DNA of 64,000 nucleotides from Escarpia spicata (lineage: Eukaryota; Annelida; Polychaeta; Sabellida; Siboglinidae), in the NCBI GenBank assembly GCA_963995525.1, contig OZ023207.1, positions 3,440,105 through 3,504,104 of the forward strand. The letters run 5' to 3'. The notes beneath the pieces are model-generated. The model searched no databases. It was not told the DNA's origin and was given only the letters and a program-made list of their open reading frames with translations. Shown in pieces: positions 11,231 through 21,757 of the stretch; position 1 is the stretch's first letter; each line of letters begins with the position of its first letter. The translations under genes and the position numbers were made by a program.

Positions 11231-12700
11231 TTGTCTTTTAACGAAGTAAAAACAGAGAGTGTTACTTACAGAAGGTGAACAATTGAAACGCAAATACCTG
11301 CGGCAGACAAACTGAAGTCTTGGATATGGAAGGAGCTTCTACGCCACCACAGTGCTGGGTCAGATGACAGTACCGTGTAATCAGATCGACTCATTTTCTG
11401 GAATCTACGCCATAATGCACAGGATATTATACAAGACTGCGAAGTGAAAGTACGCCAAGAAGGAAGTCTGCGTGCGTGAATACGATGCTATGGGAAATGA
11501 ACTGATCAGGAATAAATATGATCGACCTTCTGAAAGCCCACAAGAAAGCTGATGGGTCCAAGAAAATACACCAAAAATGTACTCGCATATGTTGGTATTA
11601 TTGCGCGCTGCACACACTAAAAGAAAGAACATGCTTTAGTGATGTCTTAACGCAAATACGCAAGCATGTGGTTTATTTTGATTGTATTGGAAAACGGCCG
11701 TGTTTAATTACATCTGCTGATTGTCGTGGCTTGTTTTGTCGCGCTTCAAGCTCCGTACATTTATATGATTTCAACAAAGCTTTCCAATATGTGGCAATCA
11801 GATCAGGCGAAACACCTGTGTAAGATCGTTCTTCATAAGTTAATTGATTTCTTGACCATATCTGCAATGCACAGCTTATTACTGTACGTCTATCTCGTTA
11901 CATCTTATTAAGTCTATTTGCTACAACAGAAGAAGCCTTACAATCGGCGCAACACTAGAGACATTGCGATTAAATTAACAATTCCCGGACTACCCAGCAA
12001 TAAGCAGCTTAATCACAGAAACTCGCTACTATAAATGGTAGTCGGGCAGTGACTGAAGAGGGTGTTTGCTGCAACGTGTGTAAGTGCTGAGGCGAACAAA
12101 CGAAGAAGGTCTGACCCAAGGGAAGAGTTCAGGTTAACTACAACGATTAAAAAGAAGCCCGGTGAGAATGTTGTCAGGCCCCTTGGTGAGAATTAGACAA
12201 CGTCAGACAAACACAGAAAGCAGAGGCGAAGAAGCCCCGTGATCGCATAAAAAGTGGACGACCACAGCTGAAGAGATAGTTTTTAAAGTTTACTTGAAGT
12301 TTAGACTTGGAGAGAGTTGGCTGCTGATAGGGAGCACTGGACAAAAACAATCAGAAACAGTAGTGAAACAATACATTTGACCTCATCTCTGTAGGAGGGA
12401 ACCACAAGGAAGACGAAAACAAATCATTACTGTTTATTACCAAGTAGCATTTAAAATGTACCAGGAATTATTGGTGTTATGGCGTCAACATACATACACC
12501 CTTATCTCCCCTACCCCCTCCCCCATAATGCACACGCAAAATATACAATCAGAAACATTATGAAACTATGTTAAAACTAGTACAAATTTAAACCAAGGCC
12601 AACTGCCATCATATTTTAAGACAGTCGAACATCTGTTGACAAAAAATGAACTTGATAACATAATATTAATACCGTCTAAACATTACCTAAAATTTAATAA
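11231..12700. other. Unassigned spacer
   Basis: Several 60-100 codon frames occur on both strands but none has recognisable motifs or consistent composition. A C-rich patch (ctcccctaccccctcccc) lies at about 12,506-12,523. I see no gene here. Confidence 0.4.
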
Positions 12701-12704
12701 GAAT

Positions 12705-14410
12705 ACACAATAATAATAAATCACTTCTAACGCGCCAATATCCTCTGTCAGTCCGAGCTCAGTGGCGCACCAACAACAAAGGATTAAGCATTCTCGTACT
12801 CGTGTGCTAGGTGAAAGTCGTCAACAAATGGATGGATGTGCTAGGAAGCTAGGGAGGATAGGCGATATTGAAAAGATAGGTTTTGAGGTGACGACGAAAT
12901 GTAACAATATTTTCTGCTGATTTAACATAAACGGAAGTGAATTCCATATATTTGGCGCGACAACTGAAAAAGCTCGAGTTCCAGCCTTTGTCTTAACTCT
13001 AGGAACATATAGCAAGTTGTCTGGGTTGTCTAGCTGGTGTGAGCACTGAATATAAATATCTAGGTTGTTTGGATGAAAGGACTTGGTAGGTGATTATGCA
13101 GGTTTTAAACTTAGTGCGATATCGCACGGGGAGCCTATGCAGTGATTTAAGAAGTGGCACTGAGCGGGAGAATCGAGGAGATTGTGTGACTACCCTTACT
13201 AAAAATTGTATACACGTTTTAGTTTTGCAATATCCTTGATAGCAGTATTATAAAGGAGGGAATTGCAATAATATAATCTGCTGCTAACAAGAGCTGTTGC
13301 GATAGGCTTAGCGACAGAAAACGACATATGTCGGTGAATGCGACGAAGATCACGGATATGACAAAAACAGCAACGGCACGTTTGGGATATGTGTTGTCTG
13401 AAACTGAAGTCGCAATCAAAGGTCACTCCTAGATTCCGTACTGATGCTGCTGGTGTGATATTTTGACTCAGGATGCATGTTGGAAACAAGTCATTGAGTT
13501 TACATCGCTGCAATGGAGTACCAATGATGAGGACTTCAGTTTTGTCTGCATTTAACTTAAATTTGCTATCGGTCATCCATAAGAAAACATCTTGGAGACA
13601 ATCGTTGAGTCGGTTTAGGGAGTGGCTTGTATCGGGCGTGGCCAAGGAAATGTAGATATGTGTATCATCTGCATAGAGGTGATGATCCAAGTTGTGACTT
13701 TGGATTACAGAGCTGAGTGGCGTAGGGTAGAGAGTGAAAAGCAACGGCCCAAGAACTGAACCCTGGGGAATGTCACACGAAGTGGGGAGTGAGGTTGAAA
13801 AGTAATTATCTATCTTTATACATTGATGTCTATTGGTTATATATGAAGAAAACCAGATCAGAGCTGTGCCAAATATGCCATACCACGTTGATAAACGTTT
13901 GACAAGAGTGTTGTGATCAATGGTATCAAAGACGGCAGACAGATCAAGCAAGGTACGTGCAGTTACTTTGCCTTTATTAATGTTTAATATAACATCATTG
14001 TGTACTTTTAGGAGAGCAGTCTCTGTAGAATGAAATTGTTTGTGTGGTGATTGGAGCACACTGGATAAACAAGTTGAGCTGATATGACACCTTAGACGGC
14101 TTGCTACGGCTTTCTCAAGTATCTTAGAAATAAAGCTAAGATTATAAATTGGCCTATATTTTTTGAAATCATCTTTTGGCAGAGAAGTCTTCTTGAGAAC
14201 AGGAGTTACATGTGCATGTTTAAAAACATCTGTGAATTTACCCGAACTCAGCGATAAATTTATGATATTTGTTATTGTACCAATTAAAAAGTCAAGACAT
14301 GCTCTTAGTACTATGGTTGGTAATGGATCGAGATCGCTTGACTTATTTGGGGAGGACATTATTATTTTCTTCACTTCATCAACTGTGGCTGGCTCAAACA
14401 ATACAAGTAA
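12705..14410 (-). pseudogene. CR1-type LINE A, reverse transcriptase half
   Basis: On the minus strand the RT runs from LFEPATVDEVKKIIMSS (about 14,390) through fingers (KKYRPIYNLSFISKILEK), motif A region LLDLSAVFDTIDHNTL, IPQGSVLGPLLF, and an intact HLYADDTHIYIS catalytic block. The frame is open down to 13,199. A frameshift follows, and the C-terminal domain (LKSLHRLPVRYRTKFKTC, then FSVVAPNIWNSLP) continues to about 12,820. The 3' tail ends near 12,705 in an ATTATTATTG run. The endonuclease half lies at 17,318-18,730, separated by LINE B. The reading frame around 14,410-14,812 belongs to LINE B antisense and is not part of this protein. Confidence 0.85.
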
Positions 14411-14825
14411 CTGACAGGGTAGAGAAGGTATTGGGACATGGCAGGGGGGGTCTATACTGGTACATGTAGGAACAAATAATGCAGACAGGGAGGGAACAAC
14501 TGCGATAGTACAGAAGTATATACAGTTAGTGAGGAAGCTAAAGAAGACGAGAGTCGAACAGGTTATTTTGTCAGGAATTTTGCCAGTAATGGGAGGAAGG
14601 GGGGCAACGTATAGAAACTGCAAGAGGATGGCGATCAATGCACTAGCTGAGCAGATGTGTGAAGAAGAGGGGGTGGGATTCACAGATTTATGGGGATACT
14701 TTGTTGGGAGGGAAGATATGTACATGAGAGATGGCCTCCATCTTAGTGGAAAGGGGTCAGCAGTTTTCTCAGAGAATCTGCTGCAATCTGTTGACAGTGG
14801 GACAGGTTGCATCTATTTAAACTAG
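14411..14825 (+). pseudogene. LINE B ORF1: SGNH-esterase domain, 5'-truncated
   Basis: After a run of seven G bases (a likely frameshift, 14,444-14,450), the frame reads SILVHVGTNNADREG, then VILSGILPVMGG, and near the end MRDGLHLSGKG, finishing at a TAA-type stop near 14,825. The GTNN block and the Asp-x-x-His of DGLHLS are blocks III and V of SGNH/GDSL hydrolases, which some CR1-clade LINEs carry in ORF1. The N-terminal part with the nucleophilic Ser is missing, so this copy cannot be active. Confidence 0.7.
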
Positions 14826-14899
14826 ATTCGCAGGGGGGACTCAGAGAAAAGCCTGAAAATGGAGGCATAGATAAAGACAGCACAAATAAATCAACAAAT

Positions 14900-16009
14900 A
14901 ACAGTCTGGAAAACTCTTCTGAAGCTGTATATAAATGTGTTTGTTTAAATGCAAGGAGTATAGTAAACAAAAGAAATTAACTAAACATTATGGTAGAAGA
15001 TATTGACCCTCATATAATAGGTATAACCGAATCCTGGACCACCACCGATATATCAGATGCTGAATTGGGACTGATAGGATATGTAATGTTTAGAAAAGAT
15101 AGAATAGGAAGAAAGGGAGGTAGAGTTATTTTATATATTAAAGAATCTATTCAGGCTTATGAAATAAAATTAGAAAGAGAAGCAGATTGCGAAGAAGCTG
15201 TTTGGTGTAACATAGTTACAGGAAACTCAACGTTAACAGTTGGGTTAGTTTATCGAAGTCCAAACATAAGCAAAGAAGAGAATGAAAAAATACAAAACGC
15301 TATAAGGGAAGTAAGCAAACGGGACTGTATTATTATGGGGGATTTTAACCATGGGCATATACAATGGAAATCTCTACAGAGTATGGGGAGAGAGGACCAC
15401 AAGTTTTTAGTTTTAGTTCAAGATACATTCCTTTCTCAACATGTGCTAGAACCAACCAGGGGTGACAATGTGTTAGACATAGTTTTGTCCTCACAGAATG
15501 AATTAGTTGACAATGTCAAGATATGTGAGCCACTGGGGAGTAGCGATCACAACCAGATACATTTTACCATCAAAGTAAAATCAGAAAGGAATAGCAAAAA
15601 GCAGTATAGGAGAAATTTCCACAAAGGAAGGTATAAGGACATGAGGAAATATTTAGCAAAGATAGACTGGAATAAGACACTGAAAAATAAGACGGCAACA
15701 GAATGCTGGAATATATTAACGAGTGAAATTAAGTGCATAATCGATAAATTTGTACCCTTCAAAAAACAAGGAAAACGGTCCAAAAAGAAACACTTATCGA
15801 AAGAAGCCATTAGAAAAATTAAGTATAAACAAATGATGTGGAAATCATATAGATGTACTGGAAATGATGAAGACTACAACAGTTATAAAGAAGCACTTAA
15901 CCAAGCTACAGCTGAAATTATAAATTCAAAGAGAACCTATGAACAACAATTAGCTAGTAATATAAAACATGACAGCAAGAGTTTTTATGCGTACGTTCGA
16001 AGCAAATAG
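14900..16009 (+). pseudogene. LINE B ORF2, endonuclease domain
   Basis: An APE-type endonuclease with LNARSIVNK at the start, IIGITESW (catalytic Glu), GLVYRSP, IIMGDFNHGHI (GDFN with catalytic Asp and Asn) and GSSDHNQIHF near 15,538-15,565. All key residues are present. A single TAA near 14,978 interrupts the start of the frame, and a TAG at 16,007-16,009 separates this part from the RT segment in the same frame. A basic Lys-rich linker leads to the RT. Confidence 0.85.
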
Positions 16010-17310
16010 AAAGTTCAAGATAAGGTCGGTCCTCTAGAAGATAATGCTGGAAATGTAATATCAGAGGGATTCATAATGGCAGAAGACCTGAATGAGTACT
16101 TTAGTTCAGTGTTTACCAGGGAAGATATTAGTTCACTGCCAATACCAGAGGCTAAGTTCAAGGGGGCAGATTCAGACTATTTAGGACATCAAAGATTACT
16201 GCTTAAACTAAAGGCCCATGGCATAGGAAATGGTATAATAAACTGGATAGAACAATGGCTGATTGACAGAAGACAACGTGTAGTAGTTGATGGGGAGGCT
16301 TCAAACTGGAAATCGGTAGTGAGTGGGGTACCACAGGGATCAGTATTAGGTCCTATATTATTCTTAATATACATCAACGATTTGGATGATGAAATAACAA
16401 GCAAGGTGTTGAAATTTGCGGATGATACAAAAGTGTTTAGAAGGACTAAAAGTGATGGAGATAGACAGCATTTACAAGGTGATCTTGACAGGTTGATCAA
16501 ATGGTCTGAAAAGTGGCAAATGATGTTCAATTTTGGGAAATGTAAATGCCTCCACATAGGACATGGGAACGAAGAAGTAGAATATACAATGGGGGGTACT
16601 GTACTAAGTACTACTGTAAAAGAAAAGGACTTAGGGGTAACCGTTAGTGCTGATATGAAGATTTCAGAGCAGTGCGGAATTGCAGCTTCAAAGGGAAATC
16701 AAATCCTTGGATTAATTAGGCGAAACATAACGTATAAGGAAAAAGAGCTAATAATACCGCTGTACAAAACAATAGTTAGGCCTCATTTAGAATATTGTAT
16801 TGAAGCGTGGAGGCCATATCGCAGGAAGGACATAGATATGCTAGAAAGAGTGCAGAGGAGAGGAACTAAAAGGATACCAAATCTGAGGGATCTTAGTTAC
16901 GAAATACGCAAAAAAAAAAAATGCGGTTTAACAACACTAGAGACCAGGAGATTGAGAGGAGATCAGATAGAAGTGTTTAAAATATTGAAGGGATATGAAA
17001 ATATTGATAGAATTTTTTTTTTCTCAGTTAAGAAAGATAGAAGGACTAGAGGACATGAACTTGCATTAGCAAAGGAGCAGAGTAGATTGGATATAAGAAA
17101 GTTTTCATTTTTACAAAGGACTGTAAATGAATGGAACAGATTACCTGCTGATTGTGTGGGTGCTAGTAGCTTGAATATGTTTAAAAATAAAATCGACACA
17201 TACCTCAGACGGGCGGGATACACATAGATAAAAGGGTCGGACTCGATAAGCCAAGGGCTTCCTTGTCCACCTGCTACCTAGAGTTAATTCTCTGGGTGGC
17301 AATCTTGTTA
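16010..17310 (+). pseudogene. LINE B ORF2, internally deleted reverse transcriptase, plus 3' end
   Basis: The frame continues from the endonuclease. It has MAEDLNEYFSSVFTRED, then jumps at about 16,183 directly to HQRLLLKLKAHGIGNGI. RT fingers and motif A, with its catalytic Asp, are therefore deleted in frame. The remaining palm is intact: SGVPQGSVLGPILFLIYIND, KFADDTKVF, and the C-terminal NMFKNKIDTYLRRAGYT. The stop is at 17,225-17,227, followed by about 85 bp of 3' UTR to the junction with LINE A. Polyadenine-rich Lys codons near 16,911-16,920 look like a slippage site. The same family recurs at 55,540-56,740 and, as a 3' end only, at 39,895-40,022. Confidence 0.85.
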
Positions 17311-17317
17311 AATCTTG

Positions 17318-18780
17318 TTAAAGTGAATAATTTACTTGTAGGGAGTCCACATTTACAGTACTTAAAGTGTGACATGGAAAAACAGAACGTATAAGATGTA
17401 TTTTATTTTTGAACTGACTAGAAAACGAGTCACACAGAGATTTGACTGACACATGACTAAGTAGATATGGAGGCGGCCGTCTGGATAAATTATGATTGAT
17501 GCAGTTCCATAGCTGACGTGGGTTATCAGAGTTACGCGAGACCATGTTTGTGTAACAATTTGATTTAGCTTTGGCCATTTGTCTGTTGCAGTAGTGACAC
17601 TGTTTAAAATATCGTGATCTGTCCAAAGGCGAGCGTGTTTTGCATAATACACGTTCAAGATAGCGCCGGCGCTTTCTAGATTGTAGACTTTTAGGAGTCA
17701 TCCATGGAGCATGTGACGTTTGGAACACGGATTTAGATCTCAGGGGTGCATGTTTATTAAGTAAATCTTTGAATACTTCACAGAACTGTCGACACAGATC
17801 TGACAGATGTTCGTTGGGGTTACTGATGAGGTCGGATTTAAGGATGTGTGTCATTAATGAGCAATGTTAATCTTATGGATCGGTCGGTAAAACACATTGT
17901 GTTTGGACTCTACGGGAATTCTAGGAACGTTGAGATCAGCATTGACAGTGTGCTGGTCTGATAAACCATCTGAAGCAGTAGGTGTCTGAATATTGTTCAA
18001 ATCTGAACGGGTGATTAAGAGATCGAGCCAGTGGCCGTGTATGTGTGTTGAGAAGGTAACGTGTTGTTTCATGTCATAGGATGCCAGAATGTCATTAAAT
18101 GTGCTTGTTGTTGATGGTGTGTCCAGATGAAGAATAAAATCACCGAGTATATAAAATTCTGAAATAGTTGCCAGATTTTCAAGTAGATCCTGGAATTCTT
18201 CAAAGAAATGGGCAGGGTGTCCTGGAGGGCGATAAATGCACACAAAATAAGCAGAGAAAGACGAATTGGAAATTTCGGCACAGATGGCCTCAAAGCTGGA
18301 GTAATCAGGGTTTGAATGCAAATCAACTTTGAACTGTTTTGAGAAGAGAAATCCAACACCACCTCGCCCAACTGAACGTGGGCGATGATGGAAGGTGAAA
18401 CTGGAAGTAAAAAATGTCAGCAATGCATGCAGATGTGTCATGTGGTCTGAGCCAGGTCTCAGTGACAGCAAAGATGTATATTGTCTTGGAAGTTAATAAA
18501 CCTGTAAGCGAGGCTGTTTTGTCTCGAATAGATCGAATGTTAGTGATGGCTACTAGAATATTGCGCCTGATAGCAGGTGCAGGATTAAGACTTACATTTC
18601 CTGCTAGTAGTAAAATAATTGCCAATTTAAATGTTGGATTAGAGCGGAGGATTGGCAGTAACTTTCTTTTAAAGCAAAGATTAAGACATGACAAACTGTG
18701 AAGATGTGACAAGGAATTTTGTGTTCTCATGTATTGAGAAACTGTTAAAATGACAGCTGACCGTTGGGGGACTAAGTGGC
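17318..18780 (-). pseudogene. CR1-type LINE A, endonuclease half with 2A-like leader
   Basis: On the minus strand the ORF begins around 18,730. It carries a hydrophobic leader and LLLAGNVSLNPAP (18,575-18,613), then the APE endonuclease: NILVAITNIRSI, FAVTETWL, VCIYRPPG, a GDFILHLD block where the usual GDFN Asn is Ile, and SDQHTV in place of SDH. Frameshifts lie near 18,370 and 17,860. The post-endonuclease linker (APWMTPKSLQSRKRRRY) reaches 17,318, where LINE B interrupts. The element is dead on catalytic-residue grounds as well as by frameshift. Confidence 0.82.
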
Positions 18781-18945
18781 TTGCACAGCATAAATCATGA
18801 CCTCCCGAAGCAGCAGAACAGGATGATGTCTCATAAAAATAATAAATAATTGAAAATAATAAAATATTCTAAAACGTTATAGTTGTAATAACAATAATGT
18901 AAATGTCGAGGTTATAAAAAGTGGGTTGGCGATAATCAATGACAG

Positions 18946-19285
18946 TATTACAGGTCGTATGATTTTTCGCTCTCAGCAGGCCTGTGCAGTGACAAGACGT
19001 TTAGTGCCCGTGCAAAAAAAAGTCAGAGGTCTTCACCCCGAGGGGGATTCTGGGTATAAAAGAATGTCTTGTTGAAAAAAACTGTTAGTGTATAGTTTAT
19101 AAGGGGACTGCCCCTGCCTTAGTATGTTGTGTACGTAAGCCTGCAAGCGCGAAAATCAAATCGACCTGTATTATCGCCCAGATAATTGAAGTACAAGATT
19201 TAACAGCGTTGGTGGTGACAATTTATAAAATGTTTGTTTATGCAAACAGTGCGATACGTTGACACTAATTCTACATTAGTGTCAC
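18946..19285. repeat. Dispersed direct repeat, copy 2
   Basis: Second copy of the TATA-containing repeat at 1-334, here complete on both sides. The TATA-like run gggtataaaagaatg lies at about 19,051-19,065. Similarity stops after ttctacattagtgtcac. No flanking target duplication is obvious. Confidence 0.65.
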
Positions 19286-19379
19286 AGACAAAATTATAAG
19301 TTAGATTGTAACAATGATTTTGAATCACGCAGTGACAAAATAAACAAGTACCACCTTACGCCACATAGCGACCAACATG

Positions 19380-19560
19380 TAGTTAAATAAATAATAAATA
19401 AATGAATAACTAAAATAGCTGACGATATAATAACCAAGCTGACAGTTAAAAAGTACGTACATACATGTAGTCAAGTTAGTAAATAAAAAATATAAATATA
19501 AATAAATTAAAAATATAAATAAATAAATAACTAAACAAATAATAAATAAATAATTTAGCA
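19380..19560. repeat. (TAAA)n-rich low-complexity tract
   Basis: Repeated taaataaa and aaataaataaa runs separate the dispersed repeat from the next LINE pseudogene. The minus-strand frame through it is low-complexity Tyr/Leu/Phe and is not a gene. Confidence 0.8.
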
Positions 19561-19589
19561 TGGCGACATAAAATCTAAACCGACTGATA

Positions 19590-21010
19590 ACAGTATCATG
19601 GCATCTCGCGGTTCAAGTGATTGACAGCCTGCGGACAAAAACTATTTTTCGGTCTAGTTGTCCTTATCTTAAAACTTCTATAACGCTTGCCAGAGGGAAG
19701 AAGTTCAAAGAGATGGTTGGCTGGGTAGGTAGTATCCCGTACAATGCTCTTGGATTTTCGCGCACAGCGAGCATGGTAAATAGATTCAATGGATGGCAAC
19801 TCGCGCCCAATGATTCTAGATGCGCCCTTCACGATAACTTCTAGCCGTTGTTTCTCCTGCTCACTGGCGCGGCCAAATCACACTACAATCGAGAAAGTGA
19901 GGATACTTTCAGTGATTGCGCGGTAGAATCGTATCATAATCTCCTGAGCAATGCCGAATCTCCTGAGATGCCTCAGGAAGAACAGGCGTTGTTGTGCCTT
20001 TTTTGTAATGCACAGTGTGTTTGTGCACCAGCTGAGATTGTTTGAAATTATTGTTCCATGGAATCTAAAAGATTAAACCTGCTCGACCTCCACGTAATTT
20101 AACGAAAGAGGGTGGATGGGAGTCTTCTTTTTACGAAAATCAACAATCATTTCTTTAGTTTTTGAAACGTTCAATTCGAGATTATTATCCGAACACCGGC
20201 CAACCATTCTCTGAACTTCCTCCCTATATGGCGTCTCATCCGCATTCTCAATACAGCCCTCCACAACGGAAAACTTGATCACAACGACCGATTGGTCCAC
20301 GGAGACACAGTCATTTGTGAAGATAACAAACAGGAAGGGGGATAGCACACAACCTTGTGGGGCACCTGTATTTAGGATAAGAGGTCTGGAGATAGAGTTG
20401 TTGACTCTGACAGATTGAGGCATGTGAAGAAGGAAGTTAAGGACCCAGTGACACATGTCAGGATGTACATTCAACAATGAAAGTTTATCGAACAGCTTGA
20501 ATGGGATGATAGTGTTAAATGCTGAGCTGAAATCAATGAACAAGATCCTGGTACAGGTTCCTGGCCTCTCTAGGTGCTTCAGAATGTGATGCAGACCTAA
20601 AGCTACCGCATCGTCTACTGATCTGTTTGCTTGATATACAACCTGGTGCGAGTCCAGGAGGCCGTCGGTGGCCGACTTCAGTTACTTGAGTACTATGCGC
20701 TCGAACACTTTCATGGCGACTGAGGTCAGTGCTACTGGACGGTGGTCATTCAACCCGGTTATGTTGGACTTCTTTAAGATGGATACGATAATGGAAGTTT
20801 TGAAGCAGACTGGAACTCTGCACTGCTGGAGAAAGAAGTTGTAGATGTCCGTAAACACCGAAAAGAGTTGGTCGGTGCAGTTCTTCAGGGTAGATGTGGA
20901 GATGTTGTCTTGTCCCGAGGCCTTCCGCGTGCTCTGTCTCCTGAACAGTTTCCTCACCTCAGTTTCCTGGACTATAAAGGGCGGAGACAGAGAGGTACCT
21001 GCTGGTGACT
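19590..21010 (-). pseudogene. LINE reverse transcriptase, Rex1/L2-like
   Basis: On the minus strand: a pre-finger block with RKASGQDNIS and LNDHRPVALTSVAMK (20,682-20,957), then FIDFSSAFNTIIPFKL (motif A, 20,490-20,543), NTGAPQGCVLSPFLF, and DNNLELNVSKTKEMIVDFRK, then the C-terminal ELLPSGKRYRSFKIRT block (about 19,640-19,720). The catalytic FADD box is replaced by a frame-altered KFSVV sequence, so the enzyme is inactive. At least three frame changes are seen, with the thumb region (19,850-20,070) readable only in pieces. It differs from LINE A, B and E, making another LINE lineage in this locus. Confidence 0.82.
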
Positions 21011-21751
21011 AGTTAAGTTTTTTAAAGCTGCTGAATAGAACCGGTTGTGGCATGAGGCACTTCGGAATATTACATTGTCACCACACGTCTTCTCCACTAG
21101 TCTGTTGCTTTGTAGTGATAGCATATCCGTGTGTTTTGCATGCAACATTGGCGGTAATTTGCCAAATAGTACGCGAACACAAGGCTATCCTCACGCTTGT
21201 GTGGTTAAATTGTTCCGTGAACCGAAGTAAATAGGTCAAGGGAACGTTTTTGGAACATTTTCCAAATACCGTAACTTTTATGTCTTCGCTGTTTTTTTAA
21301 TTAAAACATTTATCTCAGTGAATTTTGTTGTGTGCGATGCTACATATTAGGTTAATTCATAAAACCTGACAGATATATGCTGTATTGATACATATTTGTT
21401 TCGTTGGCTTGGACTGGATCCATCTAAATGTCTTTGGCTTTATATGTATTTGGTTCGTTTTTCATCTTACACTCACTAATGCAACATTATTATTAATATA
21501 GCATGTCGGTGTGTAATTGAAAGTGAAAAAAATGTTGCCTATATTGGGAATATAGTCAAATAATTGGTTATCGATGACTCAACAAGTTATTTTGAACAAC
21601 TGTGGAGATGTTTTATTGTGAATCAGTGTCTTCGATTGTTGTTACTTGTGGTACTTCGCGTGATTTGGGAGATTCAGTAAAATATGGTATGCTTCTGATA
21701 TATATAATAGACGAGGCGTGTCAACAGGAGTTCTCATCATACACGCGAGTC
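21011..21751. other. Unassigned flank of the Maverick-like element
   Basis: AT-rich sequence with no recognisable gene. It ends at the GAACGG target site (21,752-21,757). Confidence 0.4.
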
Positions 21752-21757
21752 GAACGG
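21752..21757. repeat. Left 6-bp target-site duplication GAACGG
   Basis: GAACGG directly abuts the terminal AGTAGTAATAGAT. The identical hexamer follows the mirror-image end at 31,664-31,669. Confidence 0.88.

Noticed and set aside
11405..11911. Overlapping 60-100 codon frames on both strands
   Set aside because: No frame stands out, none has family motifs, and no splice or promoter structure is evident.
14410..14812. N-terminal extension of the LINE A reverse transcriptase frame
   Set aside because: It is antisense to the LINE B esterase ORF and begins exactly at the nested insertion; it is not LINE A coding sequence.
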